DNA of 64,000 nt from JAFGPL01 sp046485045. Lineage in GTDB: Bacteria > Bacteroidota > Bacteroidia > Bacteroidales > UBA10428. Shown here piece by piece: positions 7,529 to 14,925 of this stretch. Under the pieces are notes generated by a model. It ran no database searches. It was not told the origin of the DNA and saw nothing but the letters and a program-made list of their open reading frames with translations. Position 1 is the stretch's first letter. Every line of letters starts with the position of its first letter. Position numbers and translations under genes: made by a program. The DNA is taken from positions 1 to 64,000 of the forward strand of contig JAWOHT010000273.1 of assembly GCA_046485045.1 (NCBI GenBank), written 5' to 3'.

Positions 7529-8752
7529 CTAACCGGCATTCAGTTCGGTAATTTTAACAATGGTCATCACGGCTTTTTCCATCGAGTTTACAGGTATAAA
7601 TTCGAATTTGCTGTGAAAATTGTGTCCGCCTGTAAAGAGGTTTGGACACGGCAATCCCATAAAAGACAGCCTGGCCCCGTCGGTACCTCCGCGAATTGGT
7701 ATTGACTTTGGCTTAATTCCCAGCTCGGTCATTGCTTTCATGGCCAGTTCAATGATATGAAAATTGGGCTCAATTTTTTCACGCATATTGTAGTACTGGT
7801 CTATCATGGTGATTTTTACAGTTCTGGGGCCATATCTTATGTTCAGGTGATCAACAATTTTTATCATCAGGTCTTTTTTCTTGTTGAACTCAGCCTTGTC
7901 GTGGTCGCGGATAATATAATTCACCATAGTGGTCTCAACCGTGCCATTGAATTCTGTAAGGTGGTAAAAGCCTTCATAATTATCAGTATGTTCAGGCGTT
8001 TGATGGCCGGGAAGCATACTGTTAAGTTCCATGGCAATGAGCATCGAGTTTTTCATTTTGTTTTTGGAAGTACCGGGATGTAAATTCAGCCCCTGGATAG
8101 TAATTTTTGCACGCGCTGCATTAAAATTTTCATATTCAATCTCACCAAGGCCGCCTCCATCAACCGTGTACGCAAAATCGGCGCCGAATTTTTTAACATC
8201 AAAATTGTCAGCGCCCCTCCCAATTTCCTCATCAGGGGTGAATGCTACCTTAATGGCCCCATGTTTTATTTCAGGGTGGTTTACAAGGTACTCCATAGCT
8301 GTAACAATCTCGGCAATACCCGCTTTGTTGTCGGCACCCAAAAGGGTTAAACCGTCGGTTACAATCAGCGGCTGGCCGATATAATTGTTCAAAGACGGAA
8401 ATTCAATGGGAGAGAGAACAATATTGTTTTTTTGGTTTAAGACTATGTTTTTACCGTAGTATGTATCAATTATACGGGGATTCACGCTTTCTGAATTAAA
8501 ATCGGGAGAAGTGTCAAGATGCGCGATAAAACCGATAACCGGCGCCTGTTTGGAACAATTCGAAGGCAACGTAGCCATCAGGTACCCGTTCTCGTCTAAC
8601 GAAATATCTTCCAGTCCGATATTTATAAATTCCTCTTCAAGCATTTTACCAAGTTCTGTCTGGCCTTTGGTAGTTGGCGACTGCTTTGAGTTTTCATCAG
8701 ACTGGGTGTTGATTTTTGCATAATTTATAAATCTTTCAACTAAATTTTTCAT
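7529..8752 (-). CDS. pepT: Peptidase T (tripeptide aminopeptidase)
   Basis: 407 residues, normal for PepT, an M20 zinc peptidase that releases N-terminal residues from tripeptides in the cytoplasm. Visible motifs: FIAHLDTSPDF with the metal ligand His and the following Asp, LLGADNKAGIAEI, FTPDEEIGRGAD with the general base Glu, the dimer-domain segment LNLHPGTSKNKM, and GGTDGARLSFMGLPCPNLF with HNFHSKFEF near the C-terminus. Monocistronic, convergent with the hpt-obg operon. Confidence 0.95.
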   Translation of the reverse strand: MKNLVERFINYAKINTQSDENSKQSPTTKGQTELGKMLEEEFINIGLEDISLDENGYLMATLPSNCSKQAPVIGFIAHLDTSPDFNSESVNPRIIDTYYGKNIVLNQKNNIVLSPIEFPSLNNYIGQPLIVTDGLTLLGADNKAGIAEIVTAMEYLVNHPEIKHGAIKVAFTPDEEIGRGADNFDVKKFGADFAYTVDGGGLGEIEYENFNAARAKITIQGLNLHPGTSKNKMKNSMLIAMELNSMLPGHQTPEHTDNYEGFYHLTEFNGTVETTMVNYIIRDHDKAEFNKKKDLMIKIVDHLNIRYGPRTVKITMIDQYYNMREKIEPNFHIIELAMKAMTELGIKPKSIPIRGGTDGARLSFMGLPCPNLFTGGHNFHSKFEFIPVNSMEKAVMTIVKITELNAG

Positions 8753-8787
8753 GGCTTGATCTGATCATGTTTTCAAATGTTAAAATA

Positions 8788-8795
8788 CAAAAATA
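8788..8795 (-). promoter_or_regulatory. Candidate -7 element of pepT
   Basis: On the minus strand this reads TATTTTTG, a perfect TAnnTTTG, 35 bases before the pepT ATG. No good -33 TTG was found. Confidence 0.4.
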
Positions 8796-8881
8796 TTAAA
8801 ATGATACCTATTGTTTGGTGATTCATTATTAACAAATCAAAATAAAACGTTATTTTAGGAACATTAGTCAGTTGATGTAAT

Positions 8882-9859
8882 ATGGTTTATATTTATAACG
8901 AAAATACAGATCCTTATTTCAACCTTGCCGTCGAAGAGTATTTGTTAAAATACTACCATGACGAGGTTTTTATGCTTTGGAGGTGTTTACCTGCCGTTGT
9001 GGTTGGCAAGCATCAGAATGCACTTGCAGAGACAAACAGACAATTTATAAGAGAAAAAAATATTGTGGTGGCAAGACGGCTTACCGGGGGAGGTGCAGTG
9101 TACCACGATGAAGGCAACATAAATTTCACATTTATTGTAAACGGAGAGAAGGGCAAACTGGTTGACTTCAACCGCTTTCTGTCACCTGTCGTCAGTATGC
9201 TCGGCACCCTGGGATTGAACGCTGTGCAGGGACCGAAAAATGAACTTCTTCTTGGTGAAAAAAAAATTTCGGGCAATGCCGAGCACATCTATAAAACAAA
9301 GATATTGCATCATGGTACGCTTCTGTTTAACGCCGATTTGAATCATTTAAGAGAGGCGCTGAACGTGATGCCCGGAAAATACTTTGATAAATCGGTGCAA
9401 TCTAACCGAACCAGTGTTACAAATATTTCGGCACATCTTAAAAATAAAATGTCTCCAGAAAAGTTCATTACCAGTATCTATAATGCATTTTTGGGTGTAT
9501 TTCCTGAGGCCGGAAATTACGAATTTACTAAGGATGATGTGATTGCAATAAAGAAACTTGCTGATGAAAAATACCGCACATGGGAATGGATATACGGGTA
9601 TTCACCGAAGTACAGCTTTATCAACAGCTTTTTTATTGAAGATAAACCTGTAAGCGCAGAGCTGATGGTTGAACAGGGCATTATTACAGCTGCGAAATTT
9701 GAAGGCAACTTACTTACGCTTCAACAATCTGGTGCCCTTGCTGCATTAATCACAGGTAATAAACACGATGAAGTGGAGCTAAGAAAGTGCATTGATCAGA
9801 ATTTTTCGCACATTTTTAATATTTCAATAATAAATCAATTGCTGGAGGGCTTGTTTTGA
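8882..9859 (+). CDS. lplA: Lipoate-protein ligase A
   Basis: 325 residues; activates free lipoate with ATP and attaches it to lipoyl domains. The BPL/LplA fold is clear: NTDPYFNLAVEEYLL, WRCLPAVVVGKHQNA, the lipoate-binding motif RRLTGGGAVYHDEGNINFTF, and GEKKISGNAEHIYK with the catalytic lysine region, followed by a C-terminal accessory domain of about 85 residues. Together with the two lipoyl synthases at 60.3-62.1 kb this gives both salvage and de novo lipoylation. No octanoyltransferase (lipB) is visible in the window. Confidence 0.93.
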   Translation: MVYIYNENTDPYFNLAVEEYLLKYYHDEVFMLWRCLPAVVVGKHQNALAETNRQFIREKNIVVARRLTGGGAVYHDEGNINFTFIVNGEKGKLVDFNRFLSPVVSMLGTLGLNAVQGPKNELLLGEKKISGNAEHIYKTKILHHGTLLFNADLNHLREALNVMPGKYFDKSVQSNRTSVTNISAHLKNKMSPEKFITSIYNAFLGVFPEAGNYEFTKDDVIAIKKLADEKYRTWEWIYGYSPKYSFINSFFIEDKPVSAELMVEQGIITAAKFEGNLLTLQQSGALAALITGNKHDEVELRKCIDQNFSHIFNISIINQLLEGLF

Positions 9860-9860
9860 G

Positions 9861-10035
9861 TAAAAAAGGAGGGTGTATTAAAAGTCCTGATAACCTACAT
9901 TCCTGCGTAAGTAAGAATATCTTAATAATCGTTATTTCAAATAATTCAGAGATACATAATCAGATCAGTAATGTACATTTCATGACTTTTAAGACATACT
10001 TGGGCATTTAAGGGCTTTTAATACACCCTGTTTTT
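9861..10035. mobile_element. MITE-like segment bounded by 15-base inverted repeats
   Basis: AGGGTGTATTAAAAG at 9870-9884 and its exact inverse at 10015-10029 enclose about 130 bases with no reading frame of note. Outside the arms, an A-rich run on the left and a T-rich run on the right extend the symmetry. The arm resembles the hairpin arm between recA and rpoD (AGGCTGTATAAAAAGT, 20597-20612), suggesting a shared terminal-repeat family. No transposase is present; target duplication is unclear. It lies between convergent lplA and a secreted-protein gene and could also serve as a transcription boundary. Confidence 0.5.
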
Positions 10036-10051
10036 AAATGATATGGTTGGT

Positions 10052-10612
10052 TTATTTTTTTTCGGTGTCTTCTTCGGGCGGTTCGTATCCGTAAACGGTT
10101 CCCCTGATGATGTATCCCGGATATTCACCATACCCGCCGGTCTTTTCCTTGTAGGTTACAAGAATAACGCTTCCTTTTAAATTGGCCGCTCTTTTCTGCA
10201 ATTTAATAATCGCCCCTTTCTTTGCAGCTTTTGGGCTTCTTGCACTTGGCGGAGAGGTAGATTCAATTTCTCCAAGCTTATACATGTTCGCAACATCTTT
10301 TTTTTCTTCTGTCAGCCACACAGCTTCCCATGATTCCTGCGAAATTTCAATAACGGCAGGCTTGTTAAGCTCTTCTACACGGCCATTTTTATAAATGATC
10401 TTTTGCACATCTTTTCGTTCAATGGTATAAATCTCGCTTTTGCCCGGATATGTAAAACTTACATAGGCCGTGGTTACCGTTGTTACATTTACAGGCAGTA
10501 TTTTGGTATCTATCCTGAAAATGGTGTCGGTTGGTTCCCTTGTTGTACGCGACTGTCCATACAGAACAGTGGTTGCGCAAATTATTATCGTTGATATCAG
10601 CAAACTTTTCAT
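10052..10612 (-). CDS. Secreted protein of unknown function
   Basis: 186 residues with a signal peptide (LLISTIIICATTVLYGQ, cleavage near residue 20). The mature part has a beta-rich segment containing VTTAYVSFTYPGKSEIYTI and KDVQKIIYKNGRVEEL, a pattern common in Bacteroidota periplasmic proteins, then a basic SARSPKAAKKGA linker and a C-terminal half with KGSVILVTYKEKTGGYGEYP, ending in a charged tail. I do not recognise a named family or catalytic residues. Downstream is the inverted-repeat element; upstream is a small membrane protein gene in the same direction. Confidence 0.7.
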   Translation of the reverse strand: MKSLLISTIIICATTVLYGQSRTTREPTDTIFRIDTKILPVNVTTVTTAYVSFTYPGKSEIYTIERKDVQKIIYKNGRVEELNKPAVIEISQESWEAVWLTEEKKDVANMYKLGEIESTSPPSARSPKAAKKGAIIKLQKRAANLKGSVILVTYKEKTGGYGEYPGYIIRGTVYGYEPPEEDTEKK

Positions 10613-10708
10613 TATATATTGTTGTTTTTAGTTACAAATTTTTACTTGTCTTTACGATTAACTCTCTTTTTGGTTTAAATATTTTAAGATAAACAGCTCT
10701 TTTTTTTA

Positions 10709-11050
10709 TTAACTGTCATTTCCGGTTGATAAGAAGTAAAAAGCAATAGAAGCAGGAAGAAGATAAACCATAATGCCCGCGTTCAACTCCCCTGGAAATG
10801 ATTTTATAAACTGATAAACCGATAACAGGAAGATAATGAGACCGGAAATAACAGTAAGGGAGTGATTTTTCAAAACCCCTCCGATAAGGATTAACGCTCC
10901 GAAAACAAAATAAACTGCAGCAAAATAAAAATCAATACTTTTGAGATTAAATGTCTTAAAAATAGAGAAATAGGTAAAGAAAAGAAACGCGACCAGACAA
11001 ATCCGTAGCAGCCATCGTGCCAGAGGGGTTGTGGTTTTTAATGGTTTCAT
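10709..11050 (-). CDS. Small four-span membrane protein, unknown
   Basis: 113 residues with about four hydrophobic spans (residues 12-30, 39-57, 63-82 and 92-108) and a basic N-terminus (KPLKTTTPLARWLLR). No motif is recognised. It has a candidate promoter at 11086-11093 and ends 96 bases before the next leftward gene. Probably an inner-membrane protein; function unknown. Confidence 0.65.
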   Translation of the reverse strand: MKPLKTTTPLARWLLRICLVAFLFFTYFSIFKTFNLKSIDFYFAAVYFVFGALILIGGVLKNHSLTVISGLIIFLLSVYQFIKSFPGELNAGIMVYLLPASIAFYFLSTGNDS

Positions 11051-11085
11051 GAGATTGATTATTTTATTTTGTTTTAGAAACTTTA

Positions 11086-11093
11086 CAAATATA
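11086..11093 (-). promoter_or_regulatory. Candidate -7 element for the four-span membrane protein
   Basis: Minus strand TATATTTG, a perfect TAnnTTTG, 35 bases before the ATG at 11050. The -33 region is poor. Confidence 0.4.
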
Positions 11094-11163
11094 TTAACAA
11101 AGATTCAAAAATCAGGCCATAATAATTCAAATAGCAGAAAATTGAAATACCGGGTATTGAATA

Positions 11164-11192
11164 TTGTAATCATTTAAAAATCATTATATTTG
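11164..11192 (+). promoter_or_regulatory. Promoter of plsC
   Basis: TTG at 11164-11166, an 18-base spacer, then TATATTTG at 11185-11192: a good Bacteroidota -33/-7 pair, 34 bases before the ATG at 11227. Confidence 0.55.
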
Positions 11193-11226
11193 TTCTCTTT
11201 CTGAATCGTAGTTTTCCAATAGTCTC

Positions 11227-11982
11227 ATGATGCTCAGGTTTTTTATATCGTTTTATTTCTGGTTTTTTGTTCTTTTATCAGGCATATTGATTTTTCCGTT
11301 CTATACATTGATCTGGATTATAACAATGCCTTTTGATAAAAATTTAAAGATTGCACATTATATTACAAGCCTGTGGGCCAATTCATATGTCCTTATCAAT
11401 CCTTTCTGGAAGGTGGTAACAAGAGGTTTTGAAAAAGCCGGCAAAAACAAGGTTTATATTATTGTATGCAACCATCAGTCGCTGCTCGATGCCCTGGTTA
11501 TTTTCAGGCTCAGGATGCATTTCAGGTGGGTGGCAAAAAAGGAGATTTACCGGCTTCCCATTGCAGGCTGGGTTATGGCTATGAACAAATACCTGAGCGT
11601 TAAACGTGGTGACAAAGAAAGCGGATTAAAAATGCTTGAGAAGGCAATAAAGTACATACGGCAGGGTAACTCAATCATGATTTTTCCTGAAGGCACACGT
11701 TCAGCCGATGGAAACCTGAATGGCTTTAAAGAAGGAGCTTTCACCCTGGCCCTTGATACTTGCACAAACATTCTTCCTGTAATTATTGACGGAACTTACA
11801 AAGCGCTCCCCAAAAACAGCCTTATGTTAAAACCGAAATGCAAAATTGCAATGGAGGTTCTTGATGAGATTGATGTAAGCCTTTTCAACCAGAAAGACAT
11901 TTACGGGTTGCTCAACCACACCAGGCTGGTAATGGAAAACAGACTTGCTTCAATAAGGTCGGGCAGAAGTGCTATCGCGTGA
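11227..11982 (+). CDS. plsC: 1-acyl-sn-glycerol-3-phosphate acyltransferase
   Basis: 251 residues. An N-terminal membrane helix (about 8-36) precedes the acyltransferase fold: catalytic block NHQSLLD (HX4D) near residue 82, RWVAKKEIYRLPIAGW, and the lysophosphatidate site FPEGTRSADGNLNGFKEGA near residue 156, then LPVIIDGTYKAL. Makes phosphatidate in phospholipid synthesis at the inner membrane. It has its own promoter and ends two bases before the convergent TPR gene. Confidence 0.9.
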   Translation: MMLRFFISFYFWFFVLLSGILIFPFYTLIWIITMPFDKNLKIAHYITSLWANSYVLINPFWKVVTRGFEKAGKNKVYIIVCNHQSLLDALVIFRLRMHFRWVAKKEIYRLPIAGWVMAMNKYLSVKRGDKESGLKMLEKAIKYIRQGNSIMIFPEGTRSADGNLNGFKEGAFTLALDTCTNILPVIIDGTYKALPKNSLMLKPKCKIAMEVLDEIDVSLFNQKDIYGLLNHTRLVMENRLASIRSGRSAIA

Positions 11983-11983
11983 A

Positions 11984-14218
11984 TCAGGGTAGTTCAGAAA
12001 TCTTCAGATAATCAATCATAAGCGGTATGTCGAAAGCATTGATGCCATTTTTCAACAGGTACCTGCTGTCTTCCTGAAAAATCTTTGTAAACCATTGATA
12101 ATCGAACTCCGACTTTTTTATTGCCATACGGTAGTTTGCTATTGCTTCTTGTCTATTTCCCAGGCACCATTCAATATGCCCCAGGTTAAGGAAATCGTTT
12201 TTATTCCCGTCTTTTGAAATGGCTTTTTTTAAATATTTTTGTGCATTTTCAAGGTTGCCGGTTACAAAATAACACCACGAAATAGGTTTCTGGTGTTTGG
12301 GGTCTTCGGGATTGTGATATTCAACCTTAAAGTAGTATTTCAATGCAGCGTCATATTCTTCGAGCTCCATATATGTTTGTCCCAGAAAGACTTGTACCTG
12401 CATATCTTCCGGGTTCATTTTTTCGGCTTCAAGATAGTACTCCACTGCTTTGTTGTAATTTTTTAGTCTGCGGTAACATAATGCTATTTTATTGTATAGC
12501 CAGTGCCTGTTTTTTTCTAACAGTTCTGCCTTGTGGTAATACTCAAGGGCTTTGTTTAGGTCGCCCGTCTGCTGATAACAGAAGCCAATTTTCTCATACA
12601 ATTCATAAGTGTCATGTTTTGTTGAGAGGCAGCTCAGAAACAGATCCAGCGCATCGTGAAAGTAGTTTTTGTCAAAAAAGAACTCCCCGATATTTCTTAA
12701 AATCTTTGAATCGGTAACAAGAACCCTGAAAAAACCCGATTGATATATATTGAAATGAAGCCTGAAGATGTCGTCAAATTCATTGCGTAAAGGATGCAGT
12801 TTGAAAAAACGATAAAGGTCTTGAAAATACTGGGTAATAATGGATTTATTGTGTGCTGTGGCATTTAATAATTCATCATCTTTTTTCATTTCATTCATGG
12901 CTTTGAGTTCCATGTTGAACAATTCTGTCATCATAGATTTTTGAACCGAAGGCAAATGCTTAACATTAAGGCAAAATGAATATTTATCTGAATTGCACAT
13001 AAACGACGTGTTTTCAAGCCCTTCTGCAAATTGTTCTTTATCCAGCTTATCCTGAATATTTTCAAGCGAATTTAATACCATTTTGTTCTCTTTGTAAAAA
13101 GGTAAAAACCAGTTGCTGAACTCGTTAAAAAAATCAAACTGTTTGAGCATGGCAAATGCACCAAGAAAAACATCAGCCCCGTCAAGCTGCATGTTCGAGA
13201 ACTCTTCGAATTTTTTATAAACATCGGGAGAGTCCTTAAAAAAATTCTCCCATTCAGGATTTTTCTCTTCCGATAAACTAAATGAAGCGGTATTTTCAAT
13301 ATCCAGTTTTTCTTCGAGGCGCGATTTTATCTTAAGAACTTCCGGCAAGATTTCATCTTTTATTTTTTGTGAAACCTTTTCAGTCTCTTTCGATTTGATG
13401 AAGTGTAAAATAACAAGTTCAATGTTCCCGGTTAGCGAGTTATCTCCTTCCATGGTTTTGAGCCTGTCGGTAATTTCTGGATAGAACTGCAGCCTTTTGT
13501 CATGAAAATGCAATCCCAGTAACCAGCCAATCAAAGCCCTTTGCCATACCTGATCTTCTCCTTCATCGTAAAAATCGAGCAGTAACATTACTTTTTTGCT
13601 GTCAAAATGTCTTATAAGCGAAAGTGTAAGTGCGCTTACAAGAATTGATTTATCATACCAGGGTATCGGTTTGGTCTTAATAATCTTGTTTACAAGTCCT
13701 ATCTTGGCGTCCCCTAATTTATCAGTAAGCCAGATCAGGTCAAAGATTCTGTTAAGGTGGTTTTTATAATCATCTGAATTACTTTTTTCGGTTTCATCGC
13801 TGTTTTTGTTTTCGCCAATTATCAGGTTAATTTCCCTCTCAAACTCAAGTTTTTCAACCATTTCGTCAGAGTCGCTCCTGGTGATCTGCTTTTCTGCCAG
13901 AAGCTTGTGTTTTGATTTATAATAGCCCAACAGGTTGTTACGGATGATTAAATCTTCCCTGATATCGTCTGCCAGTTCGGTAAGCGACTTTAATAATTTA
14001 TTGTAAACCTTTTCTTTTTCCGGATCATCTCCCAGCTCGAATGAATATTTCAGAATGTTTCTGTATGTTTCGTAATTGTGCTCCAATTGCACTTTTAAAT
14101 CAGTATTCTGGCAATTCTCAGCCATTTCCCCAATTATATCAAATGCCGCCTTAAGCTGTTTCTTATATATATGGTCAAAAAACAGATGATATTTCTCTAT
14201 TACCTGGGTATATTTCAT
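11984..14218 (-). CDS. Large TPR-repeat protein
   Basis: 744 residues, mostly helical and charged, no signal peptide, so probably cytoplasmic. The last 200 residues carry clear TPR units (YELYEKIGFCYQQTGDLNKA, LYNKIALCYRRLKNYNKAVE, VFLGQTYMELEEYDAALKYY, FLNLGHIEWCLGNRQEA). The first 500 residues are helical but without a recognised domain. It is followed upstream by the DUF1987/SiaC gene in the same direction (88-base gap) and then the divergent TPR-SpoIIE phosphatase, so it may be a scaffold in that signalling group (inference). The plus strand inside it carries several spurious frames. Confidence 0.8.
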   Translation of the reverse strand: MKYTQVIEKYHLFFDHIYKKQLKAAFDIIGEMAENCQNTDLKVQLEHNYETYRNILKYSFELGDDPEKEKVYNKLLKSLTELADDIREDLIIRNNLLGYYKSKHKLLAEKQITRSDSDEMVEKLEFEREINLIIGENKNSDETEKSNSDDYKNHLNRIFDLIWLTDKLGDAKIGLVNKIIKTKPIPWYDKSILVSALTLSLIRHFDSKKVMLLLDFYDEGEDQVWQRALIGWLLGLHFHDKRLQFYPEITDRLKTMEGDNSLTGNIELVILHFIKSKETEKVSQKIKDEILPEVLKIKSRLEEKLDIENTASFSLSEEKNPEWENFFKDSPDVYKKFEEFSNMQLDGADVFLGAFAMLKQFDFFNEFSNWFLPFYKENKMVLNSLENIQDKLDKEQFAEGLENTSFMCNSDKYSFCLNVKHLPSVQKSMMTELFNMELKAMNEMKKDDELLNATAHNKSIITQYFQDLYRFFKLHPLRNEFDDIFRLHFNIYQSGFFRVLVTDSKILRNIGEFFFDKNYFHDALDLFLSCLSTKHDTYELYEKIGFCYQQTGDLNKALEYYHKAELLEKNRHWLYNKIALCYRRLKNYNKAVEYYLEAEKMNPEDMQVQVFLGQTYMELEEYDAALKYYFKVEYHNPEDPKHQKPISWCYFVTGNLENAQKYLKKAISKDGNKNDFLNLGHIEWCLGNRQEAIANYRMAIKKSEFDYQWFTKIFQEDSRYLLKNGINAFDIPLMIDYLKISELP

Positions 14219-14306
14219 ATGCTGACAGTTATTACTGTTAATCGTTAAATTTCTGTAAATATGATATAATCAAATATCAGGCCAATTGGTGCGGGTAAGA
14301 AAAGCG

Positions 14307-14681
14307 CTATTCGCTCACCATGTAAAATGGAATGTTGCAATTGGAGGCAAATTCCTCTCCCATTTCCTTCATTTCAGGGTCGCCCGAATTATAAAACCAT
14401 AGAACCTTAACTTCGGTGCCCTTGTTTATAGCCGGTTCCAGGTATGTTATCAGGTTAAGTATCATTTTGGCAGACGAGGTGTTAAGATATTCAAAGTTAA
14501 GCATCAGGTGTGTGTGGTCATTCGGATTTTTGCAGTAGTCATGTATCCACCCGAGTAGCGGATTATAAAACTCGAAAATATTTGGGGGCAAAGATACCCC
14601 CATAATCTCAAACCGGTTGGAGTATTTATCAAAAAGCACACTCGGGGTGTCGTGGGTGGCATCTATTATTAATGGTTTCAT
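14307..14681 (-). CDS. DUF1987 / SiaC-family regulatory phosphoprotein
   Basis: 124 residues, a typical length for DUF1987. Hallmarks: an N-terminal strand LIIDATHDTPSVLFD, FEIMGVSLPPNIFEFYNPLL, HLMLNFEYLNTSSAKMILNL with the phospho-acceptor Ser/Thr region (NTSSAK), and KVLWFYNSGDPEMKEMGEEF. In Pseudomonas, SiaC is phosphorylated by SiaB and dephosphorylated by the PP2C-type phosphatase SiaA (established for that system). Here a SpoIIE/PP2C phosphatase gene lies divergently 244 bases away, which supports a partner-switch pair; a SiaB-like kinase is not seen in the window. Confidence 0.88.
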   Translation of the reverse strand: MKPLIIDATHDTPSVLFDKYSNRFEIMGVSLPPNIFEFYNPLLGWIHDYCKNPNDHTHLMLNFEYLNTSSAKMILNLITYLEPAINKGTEVKVLWFYNSGDPEMKEMGEEFASNCNIPFYMVSE

Positions 14682-14925
14682 AAAACTGCTGGTAATTTAG
14701 CGGTTTTCTCTGACAAATCTTAAAAGTAATAAAAAGAATGATTAATTCAAAGACTGGTTTTTATGCATATTATTTCTGTATAACCCTGCTGTTTTTGTAA
14801 TATTGTTATTAAATAGGTTTAAATTCTTGAAAAAACAGGAATTGATATTAGACGGATTTTAAAGATTTTATTATAACTTTAGTCTTGGTATGCATATGCC
14901 AAATAGCAGATAAACAGTCTACATT

